Source: Enoplosus armatus
Lineage: Eukaryota; Chordata; Actinopteri; Centrarchiformes; Enoplosidae
Reading direction: 5' to 3'
DNA length: 64,000 nt
Assembly (NCBI RefSeq): GCF_043641665.1
Contig: NC_092183.1
Span: 17,653,501-17,717,500, forward strand
Program-made: the position numbers and the translations under genes
Notes under the pieces: generated by a model
Seen by the model: only the letters and a program-made list of their open reading frames with translations
Told to the model about the DNA's origin: nothing
Databases searched by the model: none
Shown: piece by piece, positions 47,532-60,400 of the stretch
How the letters are laid out: every line of letters begins with the position of its first letter
How positions within the stretch are numbered: position 1 is the stretch's first letter

Positions 47532-49207
47532 AGGACAAACTGTTATAGGTCACTAATGGACAGTAATGGACTACATTTATTGCAAATAGTATATAAAATG
47601 TACAACAAGATATTAGTCATAGGAATTGGTTTACACTGTTTGAGCTTATGGGAAGGTGAAGCATTCTGTAATGCTTTATTTTAGATGTAAAGAGGCCATT
47701 ATGTTATGAATATTTTGCAAAGTAGGTGCTTTAGGAAGTGTGTGTGCTGTTTGAATATGGCACTGCTGTACCAAAACATTTTACTTTTCAAATGTCTGGC
47801 TGTGTCGATGCTTTCAGCTGGAGTCAGGGGTGTTGGATGCACTTTGTGTAGCATTTTCCAGAGAAATCCAGGAAGCGTCATGGCATGTTATCACTTCATA
47901 CTGCACAATTTATGACACATGGTGGGGAAGCAGTGACTGATACTGAAATATGGACACTTCAGCACCCACTATGCAGGAAAATAAAGTTATTTCATGTAAA
48001 TTTACATGTGGGTCTCTTTGTGAGCTCAGTGACCAAGGTGCTGTTATAAAATGTTGGCTGGGATTGAAAAATGTCAATGTACTAGTCCCTGCACATTGTT
48101 TGAGCAACATTTACTATGAGCTAACAGATGGTCATCAAGAGTTTTAATTAAGTAAACGCTCTCTCTGCGCCTCTACTTTCTAATTACTTCTAGTAGTGAA
48201 CTGATGTCCAGTGTGCTGGGGGAGATATCAGACCAGGAGGGAACAAATGGAGCCTCACTCCTCTGCCTGCTCCTCATGATAATAGTGAAGGTCTGTCTAT
48301 AACCATCACCCGTTATCTCACTATGTTTCTGAAATTTTAGAAAAACTGTGGCATGTGGAGGTAAATGTGAGTTTCTTTATGTCTCCTGCCATTTCCCTCC
48401 CCCCTTTTCTCTCTCTCTCTCACACAGACACACACACACACAAACACACTCTCACTCTATCACAGCGTCACCCACAGCCCTGGTTGTACTGACCGATGAG
48501 CCTTGCGTAGGAGGCCAAGCAGGCTTGGTGATTGTCTTGGTTGGGACAGGTGCTCACTGTGTGCGGAGTCACCCAGCAGTTCACCATGTAATCAGCCAGC
48601 CTAGACCTGCACAACAAACATGAAGCACAGACAGAGAAAGAGAGGCAGTGGCTCAGTCACAAGCACATCACAGATGAACACACATGAACACACACAGATT
48701 CAAAGCACAGGGCCAAATTCTTTGGCACCATCTTTTCCTCTACAGCAGCTGCCAATTGTGACCAGCTTCAAACTGGGAAAGCATATGCAACATCTGTTTC
48801 CGGGCCGCTACAACAGGTGTCCTGAATAGTAACCAGGTCTCACTCACGCCTCAGTACCAACAAGCTATTCACTATCTCCACTGCATGCAACATAAACCCA
48901 GTGGTCGTGCATTTCTGTAAGGATGAGAAAGATATCATGTGCCTCTTTTGGCCGTTACTTCCATACTTATCCTGGACATCTTGACTGACTCCCAAACTCC
49001 CTTTCCCTGCAAACCAAGGGAACTGATAAAAATAGTATGTTTTGTTTCGGTGTGTGTTTGTGATAAGAGCTTTAAGTCTGTGGAGGCCCCCAGGGTGGCA
49101 TTGCTAATCCACTTAAGTAGGTTTATTGGGAGTAGCGTGTGCAAAGTTGCTCTGTCTGTACTGTTCACATCACAGCTGCCCACTAAGTGAATCACAATCC
49201 ATTGCAC

Positions 49208-49256
<49 letters not shown>

Positions 49257-51343
49257 GTGACTCGTTCACTCTGACCTGGTCTGACCATGTTTTGCAGCCT
49301 TAAGTTCAAAGGTACTGTAACGTACCTCAGGCTGTTCCTTAGTGAACACAAACACGCACACACATCCACATATAAACACAGAAACAGGATTAGTAAGGGC
49401 AGTTCACTGAATGTGTTTTCTGGCTGGGATCCAGTTAGTTGCTCATTTTTGGGCAACTTAGTAGCTGATAAACAACAGTTGACTTGACTCATTTATGATA
49501 GCTGCTCTGATAGACTTCTCTTCCTTTCTCAGTCTGTTATATAGTAATTTGTTACAGTGTTTTTTAAAGAGTGTTATGGGGGGTATTTTTAATAACGCAT
49601 TTTAATTACCATAGAGAAATAAATCACCATCCAGATGCCAGCAAGATTGACAGTGGTGTTGGTACTGCTTGTTAAAGGAACTGATGATTGTGGGAAATAT
49701 CCTTATTTACTTCCATGCAGAAGATTATGAAACGATCAATACCACTCTTCCATCTGTACAATATGTAGCTGGAGCCAGGAGATTGTTAGCTTAGCTTAGC
49801 CTAAAGACTGGAAACATAAGGAAATGGCTAGCCTTATTCTGATATAATTTGTTAATATGTGAGCTTTAGATTTTTATCTTTGGGCAGTCAAACTAACTGT
49901 TTACCCCTATTTCCAGTCTTAATGCTAAGTTAAGCTTAGCATAGCTTTCATATTTAATGGACAGACATGACAGTGACACTGATCTTGTATTTACCAAATC
50001 CTATTCCTTCGAGACAGCATTTTTGTCAGACAAAGTTTCAGTCAGAGTTTCTCTTTCACTTTGGTGAGGAAGGTAAGTGTTTTTTTTTTCATTGAATTTT
50101 TCAACGTTCTTCAGAAAAACCTGTCTACACTGGAGTCAGACATGTTTTAACCTGGTTTTTCATTCCTCTGACAGAGCAGGTGCACTTCCATACTCTTTTA
50201 TGCTTTTAACCAGTGCAGCTGTCCTTACAAGACACATGGCTCTTGTGCTCTCTGCTCATTCTTTTGCTCGTTCTTTTGCTGTGCAGACCATATAGACAAG
50301 GCGTAGAACATGTGCCTTAATTTGTGCCGCAGGAACAGTATCTTCTTTTATTCCATAAAGCAATGTAGGAGCCTTCCCACAAAATGCAATTCACAAAAGG
50401 AAAGGATGTGTTTATCTACCTGTGTCTTTCAATACATATTTTCTCACAGAATAAAAACAACACTTGACAAAATATTTGCATGTATTTTCACATTCACATA
50501 TCATTGACACGACGTAGATGTCTATTTATCAAGTCGTTGAATTATACTGTAGTTAGTGAGGAACTTTGACAGATACATCTACAGCATTGTATTCATGCAC
50601 TGAGCGAGAATTTCAACAAACACCAAACAACAAAGTGCTGATGGTGCATGCCACAGTAGCCTAAGCAGGTGGAATATTAATGTCACAGAAATGTACATAC
50701 TGCCTTGTCTTTAAATATGCATTGCAGCTGTATCACTTTGTGCCTTTTTCATTAGATTCTAAAGTAATTGGATTAGATGAGATGCATTTTAATGATACTG
50801 AGCTTCTACCTGCATGTTTATCTACAAACACTGAATCTACTGTTTTTGGCAGGAGGGACTTTCTCATTCAGGAAACTCAGAGATGAGGGTACATGTGACC
50901 GTACCACAGTCTATCAAAGAGAGATTTCTTCTGTTGTTGCAATGAGTTCAAGACCAATGTGCTTACTGTTATGCTGCATCTCAACTCTGCGAATAAAGAG
51001 AGCAAAGAAAAGCAAATTTGGCTGAGGGGGAATAAGAGGGGGTGATGAGGTTACAATCTTTCTGTCTCCCTGTCTGTCTGTCTGTCTGTCTGTGTCTGTC
51101 TCTGTCTTTCACCACAGCAGAGATGCAGCCAGTGTGGTGTGATGGGCTTGGGCCTCCAGGAGCAAACCCCACTCAGACTCACTTCATTACTCCAACTCCA
51201 TCTCCATCCGCCCTCCTATCAAATCACCCGGAGAGCCTCTCGACGTGACACACTGCTAACATTACATCTAAAGCCACGCTTCAGAAAACAGGACGTATGG
51301 TTGCTCTACCATGGCTACAAAGACTGATACAGATGCACACGCA

Positions 51344-51404
<61 letters not shown>

Positions 51405-54400
51405 AAATAGCAATACACAGTACATAATGTTAATTCACACAAAAGGAACACCCACACACACAAATACAAACCTATCCCTCTGCACACCTGTCCTCAGGAG
51501 TGCCTCACTCAAAGCACTCTCTCATCCACTCCTGTGAGTGAGTGAAAAAAGGCACTTGTACACAATCACCCACAGACCCAAAGATGACAAAAAAAGATAC
51601 AACAGACAGAGGGGAGAGAGAACAACTCTATTGTGCCTGTACAACGCAACCACAATTTCTATTTCTTATGGGCAAAGGCTCTTTTTACTTTTGTGCTAAC
51701 AAAGAATGTGAACGTCAGATTTCTGTAGGAAAGGCACAGACCACAGAAGATTAAAGGAACTGAACAAGCACAGTGTTTCTTTTTAGATGCAGAACTCTTT
51801 CAGACAATGATGGTTTAAAAACAGTAATTTAAAGTTTAGAGAGGTGTCCTGAGTGTTCAGACAATGGTGTTCCAACACCGGGATGCAGCAAATTTCATGG
51901 CTTCCACTGGCTTTCCATTATACCTCGGCAAAGCGCCACTCGCTGCTGAAATTACAGGCTGTCTAGCTCAACAGAGTTTTATGGTCATTTCAGCCACTCA
52001 GCCCCCAGGGAAGTGGCAGGGGAGCCCCCACTGAGGTAGACTTCTTTCAACCAACCTGACACTTTAAACACAGTGATTCGGCTGAGCACTGAGAGCCTGT
52101 CCATCCAGCCTGGCAGTAATAGAAAACTAATGGCTTTTTATATGAATTCTTATTCCTATCACTTGATGCCAAACAATGGGACTCAAATCAGATGAGTGTC
52201 AGTCTTGGAAACCATTTCCTCATGAAGGAGGAGCAGGAGGAAAAACAGCTATCAGACTCCAAAGTCCTCTAATAACTTCCTTTCTACATTAAAAACAAAA
52301 GTCTATTGAGAGTCCTATCTGGTTTAGAGAGTTCCCCTCTGTGCTCTGTCTACAAATATGAGTTATTCTATGGATGATAATTTCTGTTAAATGTGAAATT
52401 ATGGCTCTTAACGCTTATCACTTCCCTCAGTCTTCAGCCTAGAGAGGCTTTAGAAACCATATCTCTCACTCGTCTACAGAAAGCATAACAATAAGCATGA
52501 CACAATAGCTGCCAACAATAGCAGTTACATGAAGCAAATGAGAAAAACAAAAGATGTTTCTCTCGGTTCAGCTTTTTCTCCTTTCTGTTGTGTTCCTCCG
52601 ACCTTATCTCTCCCCTCCTCTCCTCTCCTCTCCTCTCTCATTAATGTCCTGTTGTCACTGTTGTATAAATTGTTTGTCATTGCAGTGCTCATGTGCACAC
52701 TCACGGCTTGGGAATTTGACCCCAGTTCAATCAATAGGACTCAACAGCCTCCTGTGTCCTTTTGTCACTTGATGCCAAAGCAAACAATCAGGTTTAGCAA
52801 AGCTGAGATTTGACTATGACTGTCATGCATTGTGCAGCACGGCTCACTATGACATAACAATTATTATGAAAAGCCTAACATTAAAGCACTGACCTTGTCG
52901 GTGGATTGCTTTGAATATATGTTGATTAAGTCAAGTCAATTTATTTATCGAGCACATTTAAAAACAACAAACGTTGACCAAAGTGCTTTACCGAGAGATT
53001 AAATGCACAGGAACAATCAAGTAAAAACAAGCCCTAACACAAACAGCATTGCACAAACAACAAGTAATAATACAAACAAATAAAAACCAGAGTGTGGTCA
53101 GGTATGTCTCCGTGATGACAATTAAGAGGCTAAAGAAAAGAGATGGGTCTTACGACAGGTTTTAAAGGTGTCAATGGAGGGGGAAGATCTAATTGTTAGT
53201 GGCAAACTATTCCACAATTTAGGACCAATAAATAAAAATGCTCAATCACCTTTGGTTATTAACTGGGTGAGTGGAAAGGAGAGCAGTGATTGGTCACCAG
53301 TTCAGAGGGATTAGGAGGTAATGAGATAGAACTGACTGATTGATTCCTACATAGAGAGAATTGCTGTAGTCGAGGCAAGAGGAAATAAAAGTGTTAACTA
53401 TAGTCTCCAAATCTTTGAGGGCAGGAATGATTGTAATTTTGCAAGTGATCTAAGGTGGAAGAAGCCAGTGCTGACAACTAAGTTATTTGTTTATTTTAAA
53501 CTAGAATCAAAGATAGGTCAGAGATTTCTTGCGTGGCACTTTACAGTCAATGTCAATGAGGCCCAAGGGCATTGATTGTGGTTGCGGTGTTATCTGCAGG
53601 GCTGAAGATTAGGACCTTCAGGTTTAGCTGTAGGAAGCCAGGATTTTAGATCCTCAATGCAATTTAGAAGGGAGTTAACGCTGCATGGATCAGAAGGTTT
53701 TAGCGGAAGGTACAGCTGGTTGTCGTCAGCATAATACTGGTAAGAGATATTATATTTTCTGAAAATACACCCCAAAGGAAGTATAAATAGGGAAAATAAG
53801 ACAGGGCCTTATATGGAGCCGTGTGGTACTCCATAGGAGGTGGATGCAGAGGAAGAGACACATTATTAATTGTAACAGAGGCTTATTGGTCTTGATGATG
53901 CGTCCTGAAAACTGACTGAAAGGAGCATGAGCTTAACTCTGACCGATCATAGGAGGGCGGTGAGATCTGAGATCGTATAATGTCAATTTTGCGAATGAAG
54001 AAATTTAGAAAATGTTCATTTGTCAGGTGTCAGGGTTATTTTTTTCTTTCCACTAAAAGACTCTCTTCAGTGTCTTGTGATTTGGTCGGCTACAGTGGTA
54101 TTTTGCTTCTGCTTTCCCAACTAAATTTCTGCTGTGACCCTGAGACAGTCTCTTTGTTACTCTGGTCAGAGGTGATTTTACCCACAGCTATTTTCTCTTG
54201 AATGTGCCTGGACAGAGGCCTGCCTTTTTTGGCAGCACTGTACTCATTGGGATTCCCAGTCAATACTCTAAAAGGGCAATGTGGACTGATGGTATTCAGT
54301 CAAAACACAAGGCAGTTTAGCTTAGCTGTCACATGACACAACCTTTCGCTTCCTTACTCAGCAGAGAATTGAAACCAGCAAAAACTGTCGGGTGACACAA

Positions 54401-57400
54401 CCTCCCCTGCATTATTAAGCAGAAGATTCCAAGTAGAAAACAAGCAACAATCTGAACTTGCATTTTCATTTAATTAACCCACTTTTTGTTTTATTTTGAA
54501 ACACTTACTTATGCATGATTGCAATGTTCCTTGTTTGGTGACCAGAAAATTTGCTTGCAATTCAGTGTTTCTTTTACTTTCTCACTTTCTCTTGCTTTCT
54601 GTCTCTGCTTCTCTCTACATCTGCAGCGGGTGGTGCATATGTCTTACAACCCCCTACTGAATGTTATGTCATTGGATGAATGCTAAATCAAGCATGCCAC
54701 ACACAAAACCCAGTACTGTTTGGTAAAGGGTGAGTAGATTATTCAAGGTTATCTAAACTCCCTAAATACTCTCCGAACAAGGTAAACAGCCATCCCCCAG
54801 ACAAAGTGTACACATCAAACAAACAGATGAACTATCCCTGAAAAAATGACAGAGTTAGCAGTATGCTGCAGAACAGTTATTACCAGTAATTACATAGCTA
54901 TTAGTATCATATCAAACAATGATGGGGAAAAGTATAAAGAAAGGTACATGCTGCAGCTATCAGTGAGACTCCTTAAGTACAAAAAGAAGTTCAGAGTAAG
55001 AATGATAGAGTGAAAGAGTAGGCCGTAATTGACACATTCAGAACCACACATCGACCATTCTGTAGATAAGTCTGAAGTCCTATTGATAATGTTTGCATTA
55101 ATAATAGATATGATATCATTCGAGGGAGAGATTGTGTAGGAACGGATGAGGCCTAGTCAGTAATGACTGCAGTTTTCTGCTATATCATGTTCCCTTAGCG
55201 ATAACAGTTATGAAAGTAAATGGGCATATACTAATCCATGTATTGGAATTAAAAGCACAACTCTTTCTTTCCAGCTCCTGCCCCATCCCTCTCACTGCTT
55301 CTCTTCCTCGCTCTCTCTTGATTTCTTCTCACCCTGTTTGCCGCTCTCATGTGTAGCCAGCAGGCTGAGCACGTCTCCACTGAAGCTGAGGCCTGATTAA
55401 AGCCGCACACTGCAGCAAACTGTACTATGTATGAGGAAAAGGTCACCAATTGACACATGCTTTGCTTGCAAAACCAGAGCTTTACAATATCAGAAAAGAC
55501 ACTTCACTTTGATAGCTTGTATTGTAACCAGGGAGATAGAAACAGTTCAGGTATTACCTTGAGCACAGACTTTTTAAGGTAAGTGTTTGTATGCTTTTAT
55601 ACTGCTGTCATTGCGAGGACCATTTTGAGTTTGAGTTTGAGTGAGGACATTTGTGGAAAGTGAGGACACTTTGGCCAGTCCTTGCTTCTTCAACAGGCTG
55701 TTTGAGAGTTAGGATTTGGTTTTACATCTAAGAGCTACATCTAATTACATGTGATTAGAATTAGGTTTAAATCTGCACTAATCACTCAATATTCTTATGT
55801 TAACAATGGATCAAATAACTGCATGTGAATGCTTGTCTGTTTCAGCGGCATTTTAGTCCATCTCACGTGTCTGTCCTTACAGCTACGCTTTCATTTCAAT
55901 CAACACAGCTGTCTACACAGGCTGCGTAATGGTTGACGTTTCACATGCGCTATATGCGCATAACCGCATCCCAAAGCATATGGATGAAAGGGTGGAGCTG
56001 GGGATCTGACAACCCGAGGACGCTATGCTTGCCCACCTATACCTGCACCTGGTTACGCTGTGCGAAATTGCTGCTGACAAAGTTACCTTGTAAATATACA
56101 GCCGACTGCTTAGTACCAGGAGTGGTACGACCGGACGCCTCTATCCTGATTGACAGGCTGCTGTGGTATCGACTTGTCTATCACAAGGTGGCCACGCCCG
56201 AAAGCATATCCTGCTTTATTGTCTATTTTACTCTAAATGGGACCATAATTTACAAAATGAACATCATGCTGTATTGTAAAAGACTTGAAACTAGCAATTG
56301 AGACCATAAACACGTTAGAAAAATGTTTACTAAGGTAATAAATCAAGTGAGAAGTAGGGTCATTTCCTCAAAGACTTCTTTTTGCAGCCAGTGGAGTCGC
56401 CTCCTGCTGGCCATTATAAATTATGCAGGTTTAAGGCACTTCAGTATTGGCTTTACTTTTCAGACCTGGAGGTTGGTGCTTGGTTGTTAGTGGTAAGTGT
56501 CTTTCAGCTCATTGTTTTGACTCCTCTTCAGACACAACAGGCAGCTGTTTACAGTGGAAAAGGTGAAAATGAACCCACGGTATGCTATCTGCCCAGCACT
56601 TAACAGCAGACAGACAAAGTCAGCAACTAGCTGTGAACATAGTGGAGCATTGAACAGCTAAAGAGCCAGGTATTTCTCTTAGGAGTTAGTGGAGACCAAA
56701 CCAGAACTGGGAGGAGAGTGAATATTGCACTTACATTTGTTGGGTGACCACAAACATGACTCTAAGTGAATGCTAAAGTTGCTCCGTGTCTGCTGGATGT
56801 GTAAATATTGAATTGTTTGCTTAAATGTTTGCCATTTCAACTTAACTAACTTAAATATATAAAATAAAAAAATATAAATATATCAACGTTCTGCTGGGCG
56901 CAAATGAAAAGAAAAATTTATTGATTTTAGTTTAAGATAAGGGATGAGCTTAGGCATGTTGTTGTGATGGTTAATACATTGTTCACGCACACAGATTTTA
57001 AGTAGCAGGCTGTCTGTTGCCCCTAATGAGTCTATAGCTTCGGGTGTATTTGGGTTGAGCATGTAATTTACATACCCAGCTCAGATAATGCACTTACATC
57101 TCTGTTGCCACTAGACCCGTACACAACAAAGTACTTAATTTCCTGAGAAATCTGTTTTTACACAGTTAAGTCATAGCTGCTCATTGAAGGGTAATTCCAG
57201 TATTTTTTTCATTTTGGGCCGCATTTTTACATATTTTGGGGTCTAAATGACTATTAGGTACAAAAGGTTTTGGAATTGGTTCAGTAGATGCTTCAGCCAG
57301 CAGCTGCAAAATGGGCTGCAATGTCATCCTTGGGGGCAACTATGTCCGTTAAAAGTATGTCCACTTAAGGGGCTTGTTTTTGCCATTGACAGGCTCTGAT

Positions 57401-60400
57401 TGTTATTCGAAGTGTCTGACAACATTATGAAAAGGATTCCTACAGAGATAGACCGTTCTGTTAAAGAATAAGATCCTTTTGGTTTAACTAGAAACGGAAG
57501 TCTCGCTCAAGGAGAAGTATCGCTTGGAAATCTCACGAGAGGTGAGTTTTTGCTGTGTTTACGGTGGAAACATGAGTCAGAGTCAGAGAGAGTTCTGAGT
57601 TAGAGGAATAGAGGAACTGCTAGCAAGAATTGATTTCCAAAGTCAGGGCTAGGTAGGTCAGGGAAGGGTTAGTGGCCAGGGAATACATTGAGGGTCCTCA
57701 CAAGTACAAGAGTCTAAAGTGTGTATATGTGTGTGAGTGAATGTGAGAGAGAGAAAGTGAGATACACTTGTGATAAAAGTGCAACAACATCCTGATTTCT
57801 TTCAGCTTCGTCTCAGAAGCTACAGAGTAATGCCATCTGGGCCAGTCATTCTCCCTACACGGTTCCCCCACAGTAGAGGCTTGAGTTGTCAGATACAACA
57901 GAGCAGACTGTTGATTTAGGGCAGTGTGTGTGTGTGTGTGTGTGTGAAGGAGAGTGCAGTGTGTGTACTGTGAGTTTTCTTTAAGAAAAGGCGGCCTAGT
58001 ACAGTACATCTCCCAAACTGGGTCAGGTTACCTGTACAGTGATCGATTGTCTCTCAGCTCCCCACTTTGATAACCAGTGGCCAAAGAACTCAATCAAAGA
58101 GCACCCAGTGAGCCTGGAGACCGGGGGGATATTAATCAAAGATGGAAGTGTTGCATTGATCCTCCAGACAATCAATACAGTACACGTATACAACTCAATG
58201 TTCTTTGGGTTAGGTTTCATTGGGCTTGTGTAGTATGAACTGACACGGAAATGGATAGGGAGTTTCTCTGCTTGCATACATTCATGCGCACACACACATG
58301 CTCACACTCCACTACCCAAAACAGCGCATCCAAATATAGCCTATTGTCACTCTGTGGACTCAGCAGTCCCAAATGAATAGATGTTGGATCCATTGGAAGG
58401 ATGGTGAGAACACAGAGTGGAGATGCTGAGAGGAGACGAAGTGAGGAAAATAGGAGAACAGTAACAAACACAGGAACGTTTGTTTTTGTCTGTTTGTGCA
58501 GGATCATGGAAGGAAGTAATGTAATAACCGCAGCAGCAACAACCAGGTGTAGGAAATAAGAGCTGCTCCATTTCATGCTTGTTCTCTGTCCATCTACAGT
58601 CCCTAGATCTCCAGAGTATGTCAACAATTGCCTCCACAGAGACCAGCAAGAGAATGAAATCTTCCAGGGCAATGCCACCTAAGCCCAAGCCAAAATTATA
58701 TATTTGAAATCCTTTCAAATATTTATTTTTTGTTTGATTGAGCTCTGGGCTCCACATGGAACAATCTGAACAGTCTCCAAAGGTGAAATCACAGCCAATC
58801 TGGCATCCGGTGTGCTCAAGGTAAAACTCAAAAAATAAAGTATTTGAAGGCATTTTTCATAGTGTAAAGCAAGGAACTGCTGGTCTTTCTAAGTCTAAAA
58901 TAAATAATAAAATAGGTGTGTATATATTTTTAAAGAGGCATTGCATTCTTGAACATGTTTTTTTGAGCTGTAAACTAAATGACTGCAATGCGATGAAACA
59001 CATCAATGCTGGTGTTAATAGTGACATTTCATGGGTTGATAATGGCTCAACATGCCATCTCCTGTTTTAAATTGGCCCTGAACCTTGCAAGGCCACCATC
59101 ATCTAATCACTGTCACCCAGGGGTCCCCTGACCCACGCCTCCGACAGCTGTTGTTCCCTCACTCTTCTGTTGCATTTTTTAAATAGGCTGGGACAGAGGG
59201 TTCTTACAGAATTTGAGGGGTTAGTTAGCTTTTCAATCCATTTTGACTTGGGTGTGTTTTGAGCTGTGACTCTCTCTGCATCGGAATGTGCTGCAGGGAG
59301 CTCAGTCTTTGAGATGGCCTGCAGAGTCTGCTGCAGAGATCCATAGCTGTGTACCCAAACCACTGACCTCCAACCCGCTCCAGTAGCTTTACGGCCCGGA
59401 TCGATTCTGCGACCCTCCTTCCCTCTCCTCCCTCTCTCTCTGTCTCATTATCTCTCCCTCCTTCTCTTCCTCCTCCCATTCCCTCCTCCTCTCTCAATCC
59501 ATCCCTTATGTTAAAATGAAATTGGCTTGGCCTAGCTGTGTATCCCCTGTTTGGAGTCAGACAGGCGTCCCCAGGGGAGACAAGCCTGTCGTTGAATGAT
59601 CTTTCCTGCTTTTATCAACACATCTCTGAGAGGGAGGGAGAACGGAGCCAAGGAAAGTTTCCACTGGTGTTGTACTTGAGTGTGCTGTGACTTCTGTGTT
59701 TAAAAAGTTTTAAGGGGGCTCTTTCTAGGACTGTTCAATTGAGTTTGTTTCCAAGGTTGCACAAAACAAACCCTAATCTGTGGGCTTTGTCTAAATTAGC
59801 ATGACCAATATGTTTTAAATTCAAGTTGCTTGTACAACATACTGAAGGTGCAGAACAAATAAAGAACATAACGTGTTAATTAATGCAATATCTCGACAAA
59901 TGATCGTATAAAACAAAACAAATCAGTGTTTCCAAGGTCTTCCAGGACATAGAGCTGTCCTCTGATGATACCTGACGACATGTAACAGAAGGAGGACATC
60001 GAGACAGATAGAGGGCACATCAAGAATATGTCACAGGATGGTGGTGATTGTGGACACCTCAAGGCAGGATAAAATCACCAATCAGAGAACATCGTCACCC
60101 CAACACTGACCACTGACATCTCAGTTTAATTGAATCGCACTGATGTTCTCTTACATGGCAGCACTGCAGGAGAACGCACCACCCAAACAGTAGATTATTA
60201 GAGTCACGTTCAAGCTCAAAGTGGTTGTGTGTGAACCATAAACTGTATATAAAGATGGATGACGCATCTCCACTTGCTCCCACTGTACAAAAATGAAGCC
60301 AAATTCAGGGGCTGCCATCTTGCGCTGGTGATGTCATTTGGAGCCAGAGACTCCGCAGTGGTGATCGGCGAGTGCAGCCGCGGTGCAAGGTCCCGCCCAT

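Noticed and set aside
48935..49492. Minus-strand 185-codon frame
   Set aside because: Runs through the (TC)22 microsatellite as an Arg-Glu repeat; no homology seen.
55933..56301. Plus-strand open frame of 122 codons
   Set aside because: Lies largely over an interspersed repeat common in spiny-rayed fish; composition and lack of homology argue against a gene.
58217..58853. Minus-strand frames of 153 and 168 codons in gfra2 intron 4
   Set aside because: Two long frames overlap each other in different phases, neither resembles a known domain, and no splice context supports them. The first ATG-led frame could be tested by tblastn, but base composition looks non-coding.
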